This document shows, in pieces, positions 1 through 8,600 of a DNA stretch of 64,000 nt (the stretch's first letter is position 1; each line of letters opens with the position of its first letter). Origin of the DNA: Sphaerisporangium album (lineage in GTDB: Bacteria > Actinomycetota > Actinomycetes > Streptosporangiales > Streptosporangiaceae); contig NZ_QOIL01000006.1 of assembly GCF_003323745.1 (NCBI RefSeq), positions 395,627-459,626 of the forward strand. Reading direction: 5' to 3'. The position numbers were made by a program, and so were the translations under genes. The notes under the pieces were generated by a model. It made no database searches and was not told the DNA's origin. It saw only the letters and a list, made by a program, of their open reading frames with translations.

Positions 1-1
1 C

Positions 2-3000
2 TTCACAGGTGAGCGTCGACGGGTACAGGGGAGGACGGGCGCGCAGCAATTCGCGAGCCCGCGCGCGGGCGAGGTTCGAGCCGTTCCACGGGTCGGCGTG
101 GCCGAACCTGTCGACGGCGGCCATCTGGGCCAGCAGGCAACTGCGCGCGGGCTCGGGCAGCCGGTCCACGGCGGGCACGGCCTCGGCGCCCAGGTCGGCG
201 AGGTAGTCGACGTCGAGCCGCGAGACGCCCCGCTTGTCGATCTGGCTCTCGGCCACGCGTAGGTCGGGGTTCCAGGCCGCGAAGATCACCAGGCTCAGCG
301 CGGTGACCAGCACCAGCGTACGGGGCAGCCAGCCGGCTCCGCGCCGGGCCATGCGCAGGGCGCCCGCGGCGAGGACCAGCGCGAACACCGCGCCGAGCCA
401 CCAGATCGCCGCGCCGACCGTGGCCCGCAGCCGCGACAGGCCGTACGCGTCCGTGTAGAGGCCGAGCCGGTGCAGGGCCGAGGCGAGGATGACCATGGTC
501 AGCCCGCACAGCAGGCCGAGCAGCCCGGCGAGCGCCCAGCGCTCACGGCCCGCCGGCGCGAGCACGCCCGCCGCCACCGCGACGATGGCGAGCACGAACA
601 CGCTCACGGTGACCAGCTCGAAGAAGCCCGACCGCGCGTACTCCGCGTAGGTCAGCCCGGCCGTCTCGACGACCTTGCGGTTGCCGCCGAACAGCGTCGT
701 GATCTGCACGACCACGAACGAGACGAACAGCAGGTCCACCGCCACCAGAGGGGTGATCCACAGCGTGGGGTTCACCCGCCTGCGCCGGACGGGCACCCGC
801 GGCTCCACCGCCGGCCGCAGCGCGACGAGCGTGGCGCCGCCGACGAGCGCGGCGAACAGGCCGAACACCACCAGGCGGAACGGAAGCTTGGACGCCCAGT
901 CGGGGGCCGTGAACAGGCGTTCCACCAGTGAGGAGAAGACAGCGTCCGCCGAGGCGAACAGCAGCCCGAACACCAGCATCAGCACCAGGGCCAGCCCCAG
1001 CCCGGCGAGCACGGGCCCGAGCCTTCGCCGGTTCGCCCCCTTGAACGGCGCCGCCAGGAACCACGGGAGCGGCGCGAGCGCGAGCAGCACCGACAGCCCT
1101 CCCCGGATCACGCCGAGCCAGCCGCGCCCGCCGCCGGACACGGCGAGCGCCGCCAGCCCGAAGCCGGCGAGCGTCATCGGGCCGACCAGCCAGCCGGCGT
1201 CGCGGAACAACGCCACCGCGACCAGCGCGTACGCCAGCACGCCCAAGGCGATCGTCCACGGGGTGATCCGCGCCCGCGCCCACGGCATGACGGCCGCCCC
1301 GGCGGCGACGGCCACCAGGACGAACCCGAGGCCCGGCCTGCTCTCCGGAAGCGCCACGGCGGCCAGGAGGCCCACCGCCGCGGCGAGCGCCGGCAGGGCG
1401 CGGGGTGTCTTCGGCAGGCTGGGGCGCGGCAGCAGCGGCGGCGGCACGTACGCCTCGACAGGGTCCCCGGCCTGGGCGGTGGCCGAGGGGCGGGCGTCTT
1501 TGTAGCCCATAGAGGTGCCGAGCATCGTGCCGCCGGCCGAGAACAGCACCATCGCCACGGGGCCGTAGGGGCCGCCGAAGAAGTAGCCGAGGAAGAACGC
1601 GACGCACAGCCCGACGACGAACCCGCACACCAGCCCCAGCAGCCCGCCGGCGTAGGCCTTCTTCCAGGACACGGACGCCAGGAAGTCCGGCTCGGGGTCG
1701 TCGAAGCGGCGCCCCGGCCGCGTCGCGGGGGGCGGGTACGGGGCCGCGCCCGGGTGCGGGTGCGGAGCCCGGTCCGGGTGCGGGGGCGCATCCGCGGCGG
1801 AGACAGGATCCGTGCCAGGGACACGATCCGCGGCGTGGACGGAGCCTCTGCCTGGCCCGACGTCGGGGCTCGCGGCCACGGCGGTGTCCGTCCCAGGCGC
1901 GAAGGGCGTCGCGGGCGCGGAGGGCGTCCCGGGCGCGGAGGGCGTCCCGGGCGCGAAGGGCGTCGCAAGGGCGGAGGCGGGGGTGTCGGCGGCGGGGACG
2001 GAGGCCGTTTCGGGCGTCTCGGGGTCCGTGTGCATGCCCTTGGGTCCCGCGACGAGGACGTCGTGCGTGCCGCGTTCCGTCACGGGCGGACGGGCCTCGG
2101 CGACGCCCGTCTCGACAGAACCCTCGGCCAGTGCGGCGAGGCCCTCTGCCGAAACGGAGTGAGCGCCTCCGAGCGGCGCGGAGTGAGCGCCTCCGGCCGA
2201 CACGGAGTGAGCGCTTCCGGGCGGCGCGGAGTGGAACGGCGCCGGCCGTTCGAGGGGCTCGCGCGGCCCCTGTGCCGCGCGAGAGTCCTCGTGGCCCGGT
2301 AACGGATCGCTCGAATCGTCGTTCATCGCGGTTGTCCTTCCGGGAAGGTCGACCACCATGTGGCAGCCGGCCGGCGTGTCGGCGACGCTGATCGAGCCGC
2401 CGTGCAGTTCGACGATCTCCTTCACGATGGCCAGCCCCAGGCCGGCCCCGCCCGCGTCCGCCGCCCGCGCGCTGTCGAGGCGGGAGAAGCGCTCGAACAC
2501 CCGGGGCCGTTCGGTCTCGGGGATCCCCGGCCCCTCGTCGACGACGCCGAGGCGCACCCCCGTCCCCTCGGGACGGGCTTCGAGCCACACCCGCCCGCCG
2601 GACGGGCTGTGCCGGACGCCGTTGTCCAGCAGGTTGGCGAGCACCTGGGCGAGCAGCGCCGGGTCGGCGTGCACGCCCAGGCGCGGGGTCACGAGGCTGG
2701 ACAGCGCCACGTCGTCGCGGGTCAGGCTCGCCTCGCGCACGGCCTGGCCGCAGAGGGCGGCCAGGTCCACGGGCTCGCGCTCGATCGACCGCGTGCCGGA
2801 GTCGAGGCGGGACAGGTCGAGGAGCTGGGCGACCAGCCGGCCGAGCCGCTCGGTCTGGGCCAGCGCGGTGCCGAGGATGTCGAGGTCGGGCGGGGAGACG
2901 CCGTCCACGATGTTCTCCAGCACGGCCTGCAACCCGGCGATGGGGGTGCGCAGCTCGTGGCTGACGTTGGCCACCAGCTCGCGGCGCTGCCGGTCCACCT

Positions 3001-3322
3001 CGGCGAGGTCGGCGGCCATCGCGTTGAAGGCGCGGGCCAGCTCACCGACCTCGTCGCGCGAGGTCGCCGAGACCCGCATGCCGTACCGGCCCTTGGCGAT
3101 GGTCTGTGCGGCGGCGGCCATCTCGCGCAGCGGCCCGGTCATTCCGCGGCCGAGCAGCTGGACCATGCCGATGCTGAGCAGCCCGGCCAGGCCCATGCGG
3201 ACGGAGGCGTCCACGCCGAGCGTGCGGCCGTACTCGTTGATGGTGAACGCCGTGGCGACGGCGAGCAGGATGACCAGGCCGAGCTTGACCTTGATGCGGC
3301 CGAGGAAGTCCAGCGGCCTCAT
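2..3322 (-). CDS. Sensor histidine kinase continuous with a DUF4173-like membrane protein (3' end outside window)
   Basis: The frame starts at an ATG (3322) that overlaps the stop of the response regulator gene (ATGA) and has no stop before the left edge, giving at least 1107 residues. Residues 1-330 form a complete HAMP sensor kinase: membrane segments near 12-30 and 42-58, HAMP about 58-110, the HisKA motif VSHELRTP with His122, the N-box LLDNGVRHSP and a G-box ending AGLGLAIV. The kinase would normally end at about residue 331. Here the frame runs on through a roughly 210-residue Pro/Ala/Ser/Gly linker with short tandem repeats into a multi-pass hydrophobic region like DUF4153/DUF4173 proteins. 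Such a membrane gene often follows this kind of kinase as a separate gene. Met333 (2326) has its own ribosome-binding site, so two products are possible. The kinase presumably phosphorylates the upstream-encoded regulator; the role of the membrane part is unknown. Confidence 0.75.
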   Translation of the reverse strand, partial: MRPLDFLGRIKVKLGLVILLAVATAFTINEYGRTLGVDASVRMGLAGLLSIGMVQLLGRGMTGPLREMAAAAQTIAKGRYGMRVSATSRDEVGELARAFNAMAADLAEVDRQRRELVANVSHELRTPIAGLQAVLENIVDGVSPPDLDILGTALAQTERLGRLVAQLLDLSRLDSGTRSIEREPVDLAALCGQAVREASLTRDDVALSSLVTPRLGVHADPALLAQVLANLLDNGVRHSPSGGRVWLEARPEGTGVRLGVVDEGPGIPETERPRVFERFSRLDSARAADAGGAGLGLAIVKEIVELHGGSISVADTPAGCHMVVDLPGRTTAMNDDSSDPLPGHEDSRAAQGPREPLERPAPFHSAPPGSAHSVSAGGAHSAPLGGAHSVSAEGLAALAEGSVETGVAEARPPVTERGTHDVLVAGPKGMHTDPETPETASVPAADTPASALATPFAPGTPSAPGTPSAPATPFAPGTDTAVAASPDVGPGRGSVHAADRVPGTDPVSAADAPPHPDRAPHPHPGAAPYPPPATRPGRRFDDPEPDFLASVSWKKAYAGGLLGLVCGFVVGLCVAFFLGYFFGGPYGPVAMVLFSAGGTMLGTSMGYKDARPSATAQAGDPVEAYVPPPLLPRPSLPKTPRALPALAAAVGLLAAVALPESRPGLGFVLVAVAAGAAVMPWARARITPWTIALGVLAYALVAVALFRDAGWLVGPMTLAGFGLAALAVSGGGRGWLGVIRGGLSVLLALAPLPWFLAAPFKGANRRRLGPVLAGLGLALVLMLVFGLLFASADAVFSSLVERLFTAPDWASKLPFRLVVFGLFAALVGGATLVALRPAVEPRVPVRRRRVNPTLWITPLVAVDLLFVSFVVVQITTLFGGNRKVVETAGLTYAEYARSGFFELVTVSVFVLAIVAVAAGVLAPAGRERWALAGLLGLLCGLTMVILASALHRLGLYTDAYGLSRLRATVGAAIWWLGAVFALVLAAGALRMARRGAGWLPRTLVLVTALSLVIFAAWNPDLRVAESQIDKRGVSRLDVDYLADLGAEAVPAVDRLPEPARSCLLAQMAAVDRFGHADPWNGSNLARARARELLRARPPLYPSTLTCE
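1896..1967. repeat. Four tandem 18-bp units in the kinase/DUF4173 linker
   Basis: Units at 1896, 1914, 1932 and 1950 follow the pattern GGCGCGRAGGGCGTCSCG. The two central copies are identical. They keep the reading frame and encode six-residue Pro/Thr/Ala-rich repeats on the minus strand. Confidence 0.7.
2155..2233. repeat. Tandem 24-bp units in the kinase/DUF4173 linker
   Basis: Three units starting CGGAGTGAGCGC at 2155, 2179 and 2203, plus a partial fourth at 2227, encode imperfect eight-residue repeats on the minus strand. Together with the 18-bp repeats they mark the linker as a fast-changing, low-complexity spacer. Confidence 0.65.
2334..2339 (-). promoter_or_regulatory. Internal ribosome-binding site before Met333 of the kinase/DUF4173 frame
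   Basis: On the minus strand AAGGAC lies 7 nt upstream of an in-frame ATG at 2326 (MNDDSSDPLPG). This position is just after the expected kinase C-terminus. It suggests that the DUF4173 part can be translated on its own even though no stop codon separates it from the kinase. Confidence 0.4.
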
Positions 3323-4035
3323 GGACGTACCAGGGCGTATCCGACGCCGTGCACGGTGCGGACGATGCCGGAGCCGAGCTTGCGGCGCAGGGCGCGCACG
3401 TGGCTGTCGACCGTCCGGGTGGCGGCGGCCTCGGAGAAGCCCCAGATGTCGGAGAGCAGCCGTTCGCGCTCGAAGACGTGCCCGGGGCGCTCGGCGAGCC
3501 GCCGCAGCAGGTCGAACTCGGTGCGGGTGAGCTGCGCCTCGGCCCCGCGGACGAAGACCCTGCGCTCGGCGGTGTTGATCTCGACGTCGCCGACGCGGAT
3601 GACGGTGTCCTCGTGGGCGAGCTGGACGGCCCGTTCGACCCTGCGCAGCAGCGCGTGGATCCTCGCGACGAGCTCGCGCATGCTGAACGGCTTGGTCAGG
3701 TAGTCGTCCGCGCCGACACCGAGCCCGACGAGCAGGTCCGTCTCCTCGGCGAGGGCGGTGAGCATCAGCACCGGGACGGGACGGGCGGCCTGCATGCGCC
3801 GGCACACCTCCAGCCCGTCCAGGCCGGGCAGCAGCCGGTCGAGGATGACCAGGTCGGGCTCGGCCCGCGCGTACATCGCCAGGGCCTCCTCCCCGTCACC
3901 CGCGATGCGCACGTCGAATCCCTCGGCGCCCAGCCGGCTGCGCACGGCCAGCGCGATGGTCCTGTCGTCCTCGACCACGAGAATGCGTCGCTGGTCTGTC
4001 ACGCGAAGAAGCCTAGGACGGGCACGTGCAGACAT
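3319..4035 (-). CDS. OmpR/PhoB-family response regulator
   Basis: The product has a receiver domain (about residues 16-128, with acidic pair E22-D23-D24, phospho-acceptor Asp66 in VILDRLLPG and Lys115 in LTKPF) followed by a winged-helix DNA-binding domain (about 140-236, LTRTEFDLLRRLAERPG and VDSHVRALRRKLG). This is the full OmpR/PhoB layout. Its stop overlaps the kinase ATG by ATGA, so the two are translationally coupled partners. The 5' end is uncertain: the GTG at 4002 (VTDQRRILVV) matches the usual family start better than the ATG at 4035, and neither has a strong ribosome-binding site. Its targets cannot be read from the sequence; the fused DUF4173 gene is one candidate. Confidence 0.9.
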   Translation of the reverse strand: MSARARPRLLRVTDQRRILVVEDDRTIALAVRSRLGAEGFDVRIAGDGEEALAMYARAEPDLVILDRLLPGLDGLEVCRRMQAARPVPVLMLTALAEETDLLVGLGVGADDYLTKPFSMRELVARIHALLRRVERAVQLAHEDTVIRVGDVEINTAERRVFVRGAEAQLTRTEFDLLRRLAERPGHVFERERLLSDIWGFSEAAATRTVDSHVRALRRKLGSGIVRTVHGVGYALVRP

Positions 4036-4196
4036 TCCTAGGCAACTTGTGCAGATCTCATGCAGGGCTCGGTCAGCTCGCCCGGTGACCTATTCCTCGG
4101 TTCGTCCGGAAACCGCGCTCTCCCCTGGCTCCCTCGACGTGCGCGGACACCTTCGCCGGGCCGCCGGGCGTCGAGTCGCTCACGCGGCCGCATCCC

Positions 4197-4230
4197 CACC
4201 GCCCGGACGGTGGGGAGCGTCCGGGCGGTG
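4197..4230 (-). terminator. Hairpin terminator of the CBM2 gene
   Basis: A perfect 13-bp inverted repeat (4197-4209 and 4218-4230) with an 8-nt loop lies 18 nt past the stop of the minus-strand CBM2 gene. There is no clear T-run, as is common in high-GC actinomycetes. Confidence 0.65.
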
Positions 4231-4248
4231 AGCAGAGGGACGCCGGAG

Positions 4249-5472
4249 TCAGCAGGCGACCGGCGCGGAGCCGAGCGCCACGTCGTCGAACCACAGCGTG
4301 TCCGCGTCGTTGCCGTAGCTCTCCCAGCCGAGCCGCAGGGTCACCGGGCGGGGCGGGGTCGTCCGGCGGAGCCACTGGCTGTCGATGTCGCGGGTGGGCG
4401 TCTCGTCGAGATGCAACCCGGCGACCTCCTGGTCGTCCAGCCAGGTGCTCATGCCCGGCCGGGTGGTGTCGATGCGGTAGCGCAGGCAGACCCAGCGGCC
4501 GGTGGGCAGCGGCGCGCTGAGGGCGACGCCGGTCGGGCTCTGCTCGGGCAGGGTCGCGTCGTCGGACTGGCGGTTCCACTGGAGGGCGCCGTTCTGGCCG
4601 CCGACGCGCAGGTCCCTGCCGCCGTCGTTCTGGTCGGCCATGGTGATCATGGTGATGTGGTTGGCGGGCAGGGCGGTGGTGTGCCGCACCCAGACCCGGG
4701 CGTACACGACGGGGCCGACGGCCCCGACGTTCTTGGTGGTGGCGGCGAAGATGTGGTTGCAGTACCCGCCCCCGCCGGAGATCCGCAGGGACTTGCCGCC
4801 GCTGTGCGCCTGGGCGGTGTCGATGGTGGCGGTGCCCGTGCCACGGCAGTCGGGGGCGACGACCTGCCAGTCGCCGCTCGGCGCTCCCGGCGCCTGCTCC
4901 TCGAAGTTCGCGCACACCACCGCGCCTGAGCAGCCCGCGGGCGGCGTGGGGGTCACGGTCGGCGTCACCGTGGGGGTCACGGTCGGCGTCGGTGTGGGCG
5001 TCACGGTCGGGGTCTGCGTCACGGTCGGGGTGGCCGTCGGGGTGGCCGAGCCGTTGCAGGGGACGCCGTTCAGCGCGAAGTCCACCGGGGTGGGGTTGGA
5101 CGCCGTCCAGGTGCCCTGGAACCCGAAGTCGGCCGAGCCGCCGGCCGGCAGGGCCGCGTTGTGGGCGACGTTGGTCGCGGTGACGGCGGTCCCCGTCTGG
5201 CCGATGGTGGCGTTCCACGCGGAGGTGACCCGCTGGTCGCCGCCGAAGGTCCAGCGCAGCGTCCAGCCGTTGAGCGCGGGGCCGAGGTTGGTCACGCGGA
5301 CCTGGGCGGTGAACCCGCCGCCCCACTGGTTCGGGGTGTAGACCACGCGGCACCCGGTGTCGGCGGCCGCGTGGCCGGGCGGGGCGGGGAGGAGGTCTGT
5401 CACCGCCATCACCAGCCCGGCGACCACGGCAAGCAGGGCGAACAGGAGTGACGTTTCCCGTCTGGCTCTCAT
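4249..5472 (-). CDS. Secreted CBM2 protein with a C-terminal Cip1-like domain
   Basis: The 407-residue product has a Sec signal peptide (about 1-36, ending GHAAA) and then a family 2 carbohydrate-binding module (CRVVYTPNQWGGGF to VPCNG, with the usual terminal cysteine pair and surface tryptophans). A Thr/Pro/Val linker (about 145-175) follows. The C-terminal domain of about 230 residues resembles the Cip1/polysaccharide-lyase-like beta-jelly-roll proteins of cellulolytic microbes (LRLGWESYGNDADTLWFDDV). No glycoside-hydrolase acid/base pair is recognisable, so a catalytic role is open. The chosen ATG at 5472 has GAGGGG upstream; an ATG five codons earlier lies upstream of that site. A CebR-type operator directly upstream ties expression to cello-oligosaccharides. 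The role in cellulose or plant-biomass use is inferred. Confidence 0.85.
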   Translation of the reverse strand: MRARRETSLLFALLAVVAGLVMAVTDLLPAPPGHAAADTGCRVVYTPNQWGGGFTAQVRVTNLGPALNGWTLRWTFGGDQRVTSAWNATIGQTGTAVTATNVAHNAALPAGGSADFGFQGTWTASNPTPVDFALNGVPCNGSATPTATPTVTQTPTVTPTPTPTVTPTVTPTVTPTPPAGCSGAVVCANFEEQAPGAPSGDWQVVAPDCRGTGTATIDTAQAHSGGKSLRISGGGGYCNHIFAATTKNVGAVGPVVYARVWVRHTTALPANHITMITMADQNDGGRDLRVGGQNGALQWNRQSDDATLPEQSPTGVALSAPLPTGRWVCLRYRIDTTRPGMSTWLDDQEVAGLHLDETPTRDIDSQWLRRTTPPRPVTLRLGWESYGNDADTLWFDDVALGSAPVAC

Positions 5473-5494
5473 GCTGTTTCCCCTCACCTCTCGA

Positions 5495-5508
5495 TGGGAG
5501 CGCTCCCA
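5495..5508. promoter_or_regulatory. CebR-type operator
   Basis: TGGGAGCGCTCCCA is a perfect 14-bp palindrome identical to the CebR box that controls cellulase and cellobiose-uptake genes in Streptomyces and Thermobifida. It sits 23 nt upstream of the CBM2 gene start, where a bound LacI-family repressor would block transcription. Confidence 0.85.
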
Positions 5509-5646
5509 CAGGCACGGGCCACCGCCGTGCTCGTCGGGCCGATGGTTCTGCGCGCCCCGCGCGAAGTCAACGGCGAGCCCGTCCCCGTGCCGTCCGACCT
5601 GGACGGACGCGCCACCAGTGCTGAACGTTTCAGCCGGGGGCAGGGC

Positions 5647-7299
5647 TCAGAGGCGCTCGCGCAGGTCCCGCTTGAGGATCTTGCCGACCGCGTTGCGCGG
5701 CAGGGCTTCGACGAGTACGAGCCGCTCGGGCAGCTTGTAGGAGGCCAGCCCCTTGTCCCGCAGGAAGTCCACCAGCGCGCCGAGGTCGACGTCGTCGCGC
5801 GCCACCACCACCGCGCACACCCGCTCGCCGAGCACCTCGTCCGGGTATCCGATGACGGCGACCTCCACCACGGCGGGGTGACCGCCCAGCAGCCCCTCCA
5901 GCTCGGCCGCCGAGATGTTGACGCCGCCCCGGATGATCAGGTCCTTCGTGCGGTCGACGTAACGCAGGTACCGCCCGCCGTCGCCGGCGATCTCGAAGAC
6001 GTCCCCGGTGACGAGGTACCCCTCCTCGTCGAACGGCTCCGCCGTCGCCGTACCGGCGAGGTACCCGGCGAAGACGGTCGGCCCGGACAGGCGCAGCTCG
6101 CCCGGCCGCCCCGGCTCGGTGATCTCCTCGCCCGTGCCGGTGTCGACCAGCCGCACGCTGGTGGCGGACATGGTGCCGAGCCAGGTGCCGCCCGGGACGC
6201 CGGGCCTCGGGAAGAAGCGGGCGCGCTCCTCCGGGTCGGGAATGGTCACCGGGTCGGACAGCAGCGCGATGCCCTCGTTGGAGCCGAAGAAGTTGATGAT
6301 GGCGATGCCGTGCCGCTCCTGCCAGCCCCTCACCATCCACGGCGGCAGCGGCGCCGAGCCCGACCCGATGCGCGTCAGCGAGGAGATGTCGTACCGCTCC
6401 AGCATCTCCGGCTTCTGCAGCAGCATGGTGAGCAGCGCGGGCGGGGCGAGGGTGTAGGTGACCCGTTCCTCGGAGATCTGGTCCAGGTAGACGAGCAGGT
6501 CGAACGGGTGGTGCTGGACCAGCGCGAACCCGGTGCGCAACCACGGCAGGAAGATCCCGCCGATGCCGGCCATGTTCACCATGGGGAACGGGTTCAGCAC
6601 GACGTCGTCGCCGGTCAGCGAGGGCGCGGCCGTGGTGTTGGCCTCGACGGCGAACCAGTCGTAGTGGCAGCGCGGCACGCCCTTCGGCGTCGCCTCCGTA
6701 CCCGACGTCCAGCAGATCGTCACGCAGTCGTTCGGGTCGGTCCGCAGGCCCTTGACGTGGGCCGTGAGCGCGGCGGGGTCGGCGGTGGCCGTCTCCAGGT
6801 CGCGCGCGAGGTCGCCCCAGGCGAGCACGAGCGGCGGCGCGGGGACCTCCAGCCTGCGGACGATCTCGGCGTTCTCGCGGTCCCCCACGCGCTCGGCGGT
6901 GACGAACACCTTGGGCGCGGCCAGGGTGATCACCTGCGTGAGCTCGTACTCGCGGTACTGCACCGGGAGGGGGGTGAGGACGGCGCCGATCCTGGCCGCC
7001 GCGAGGAACGTCACAGCCAGCTCGACGCTGTTCGGTAACTGGACGGCGACCACGTCGCCCGCGCCGAGGCCGGTGCCCAGCAGGACCGCGGCGATCCTGT
7101 CGGCCTCGGCGCCCAGCTCCGCCCAGGTGAGCCGCCGCGCGGGGCCGTCCATCAGGCTCGGCTTGTTGGGCGGGTCGACGATCGCGACGGCGTCCGGCCG
7201 CTCGCTCACCCGCTCGCGGAACAGCCGGTCGACGGTGTCGTCCGTCCACCATCCGTCGGTGGTGTACCGCTCGACACGCTGATGCGGGTGCAGCCCCAT
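5647..7299 (-). CDS. AMP-dependent acyl-CoA ligase (ANL superfamily)
   Basis: The 550-residue product has the full adenylate-forming layout: P-loop-like TICWTSGTEATPKGVP, the NFFGSNEG region, YLVTGD before the hinge, and the C-terminal catalytic lysine in NAVGKILKRDL. It should activate a carboxylic acid with ATP and load it on CoA; the substrate cannot be read from sequence. The ATG at 7299 has GGGAG five nt upstream. The ATG at 7311, four codons earlier, is the alternative. It is transcribed in the same direction as the HxlR regulator gene behind it, with a gap of about 160 bp. Confidence 0.85.
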   Translation of the reverse strand: MGLHPHQRVERYTTDGWWTDDTVDRLFRERVSERPDAVAIVDPPNKPSLMDGPARRLTWAELGAEADRIAAVLLGTGLGAGDVVAVQLPNSVELAVTFLAAARIGAVLTPLPVQYREYELTQVITLAAPKVFVTAERVGDRENAEIVRRLEVPAPPLVLAWGDLARDLETATADPAALTAHVKGLRTDPNDCVTICWTSGTEATPKGVPRCHYDWFAVEANTTAAPSLTGDDVVLNPFPMVNMAGIGGIFLPWLRTGFALVQHHPFDLLVYLDQISEERVTYTLAPPALLTMLLQKPEMLERYDISSLTRIGSGSAPLPPWMVRGWQERHGIAIINFFGSNEGIALLSDPVTIPDPEERARFFPRPGVPGGTWLGTMSATSVRLVDTGTGEEITEPGRPGELRLSGPTVFAGYLAGTATAEPFDEEGYLVTGDVFEIAGDGGRYLRYVDRTKDLIIRGGVNISAAELEGLLGGHPAVVEVAVIGYPDEVLGERVCAVVVARDDVDLGALVDFLRDKGLASYKLPERLVLVEALPRNAVGKILKRDLRERL

Positions 7300-7457
7300 C
7301 GCGACTCCCATCACAGGCTGGAGCGACACTATGAAGCCGGGCACGGGCGGGTCAATGGCTCCGGCGAGATCTTCGTCGGGCGGACGGCGGGTGCCCGTAA
7401 CCGGCGCCCGCAGGAGCGTCCGGACGCGAGGCCCGGACGCGAGGCCCCCGCCGGCTC

Positions 7458-8555
7458 TCAGGCCAGATGGGGGTAGGCGGACAGGTCGAAACGGACCTCC
7501 CGGCGCTCCAGCACCTCGTGGCAGTGGCGGCAGAGCAGCACCGGGCTCAGGGGGGAGCCGCAGGGCTTGTGGGTGATGTCCAGGTCGGACCCGGGCGGGC
7601 CGGGCAGCTCGCGCTGACCCCAGTGCACGAGGAAGGCGAAGACCTCGAAGTAGGCCAGCCCCCGGTCGGTGAGCCGGTAGTGGCGGCCGGCGTCGGCCTG
7701 GAGCACCCCGAGCTCGACGAACCGCTTCAGCCGGTCGGTGAGCACCGAGGGCGCGATGCCGAGCTCGCTCTGGAAGTCGACGAAGCGCCGCACACCGAGG
7801 AACGCGCCCGCGAGAACGCTGGTGCTCCAGCGGTCGCCGAGGATCTCCATCGAGAGGGGGCAGTAGCCGACGTAGTCCGTGCGGACGTCGCCGCGCGCGG
7901 TGGTGCGGCGGTGCTGCCGGGGCAGGCCGACGCGGGAGAACGTCGCGAGCGGGCCGCGCACGGTGTGGGTGTCGCGGGCCGTCATCGGCTTCCGGCACGC
8001 TCCGCAGGCCAGGTACGGACGGGCGTCGTGGCGGCAGCGGTCGTGCATCAGCGTCAGCAGGTCGGGCCGGTCGGCCCAGTCGCGCTCCCAGCTGTGGACG
8101 GCGACGAGGAACGACCACAGCTTGAGCCCTGCCTCGGTGAGCCTGTATTCCAGGCGGGTGCGGCCGTCGCGGTAGGCCTTCTGCTCGAAGATGCCGTACC
8201 TGACCAGCTCCTTCAGCCGGGACGCGAGCACGGACTCGGAGATGCCGAGCTGGTCGCGCCAGCCCGCGAACGTCCGGACGTGCAGCAGGAAGGCCCGCTG
8301 CAGGATCAGCAGCACCCAGCGGTCGCCGAGGATGGCCAGCGCGCGGCCGATGCCGCTGAGCCCGGCCGCCGGCTCCCCCGGGCCGCCGGGCTGGCCCGGG
8401 GCCACGCCGAGGAGGGCGCCACCCGGGGATGCGTCGATCGCGTCGACGCCGTTCGTCGCCCGCCCGGCCGCGGGTCGCCCCGTCCCGACGCCGGCCGGTA
8501 TTTCCTTCTCGTTCACCGCGTCCACTTTAAACACCACCGGCGAACGGTGCGCCAC
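7458..8555 (-). CDS. Tandem-domain HxlR-family transcription regulator
   Basis: The product contains two HxlR winged-helix domains in one chain (about residues 68-155, ALAILGDRWVLLILQRAFL; and about 225-310, SMEILGDRWSTSVLAGAFL). Each is followed by a short segment with paired cysteines (ACGACRKP and LCRHCHEVL), possibly a metal-binding turn. Most HxlR proteins are about 110-150 residues and dimerise, so this looks like a duplicated, fused version. It is divergent from the carotenoid oxygenase gene with only 45 bp between them and probably regulates that gene and/or the downstream ligase. The 5' end is uncertain: a GTG about 11 codons in (VDAVNEKE) is also possible. Confidence 0.85.
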   Translation of the reverse strand: MAHRSPVVFKVDAVNEKEIPAGVGTGRPAAGRATNGVDAIDASPGGALLGVAPGQPGGPGEPAAGLSGIGRALAILGDRWVLLILQRAFLLHVRTFAGWRDQLGISESVLASRLKELVRYGIFEQKAYRDGRTRLEYRLTEAGLKLWSFLVAVHSWERDWADRPDLLTLMHDRCRHDARPYLACGACRKPMTARDTHTVRGPLATFSRVGLPRQHRRTTARGDVRTDYVGYCPLSMEILGDRWSTSVLAGAFLGVRRFVDFQSELGIAPSVLTDRLKRFVELGVLQADAGRHYRLTDRGLAYFEVFAFLVHWGQRELPGPPGSDLDITHKPCGSPLSPVLLCRHCHEVLERREVRFDLSAYPHLA

Positions 8556-8564
8556 GGTCGCGCG

Positions 8565-8600
8565 TTGACGTGCTGACTTTCTTTATCGTAGTTTCCTGGA
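8565..8600 (+). promoter_or_regulatory. Probable promoter of the carotenoid oxygenase gene, likely leaderless
   Basis: TTGACG (8565-8570) and TAGTTT (8589-8594) are spaced by 18 nt in the 45-bp divergent gap. Transcription would start almost at the ATG (8601), and there is no good ribosome-binding site, which points to a leaderless mRNA. The HxlR regulator gene starts on the other side of the same gap. Confidence 0.45.

Noticed and set aside
543..2588. 681-residue Arg-rich minus-strand frame
   Set aside because: It is out of phase with the kinase/DUF4173 frame, which gives hydrophobic helices and kinase motifs in the same interval.
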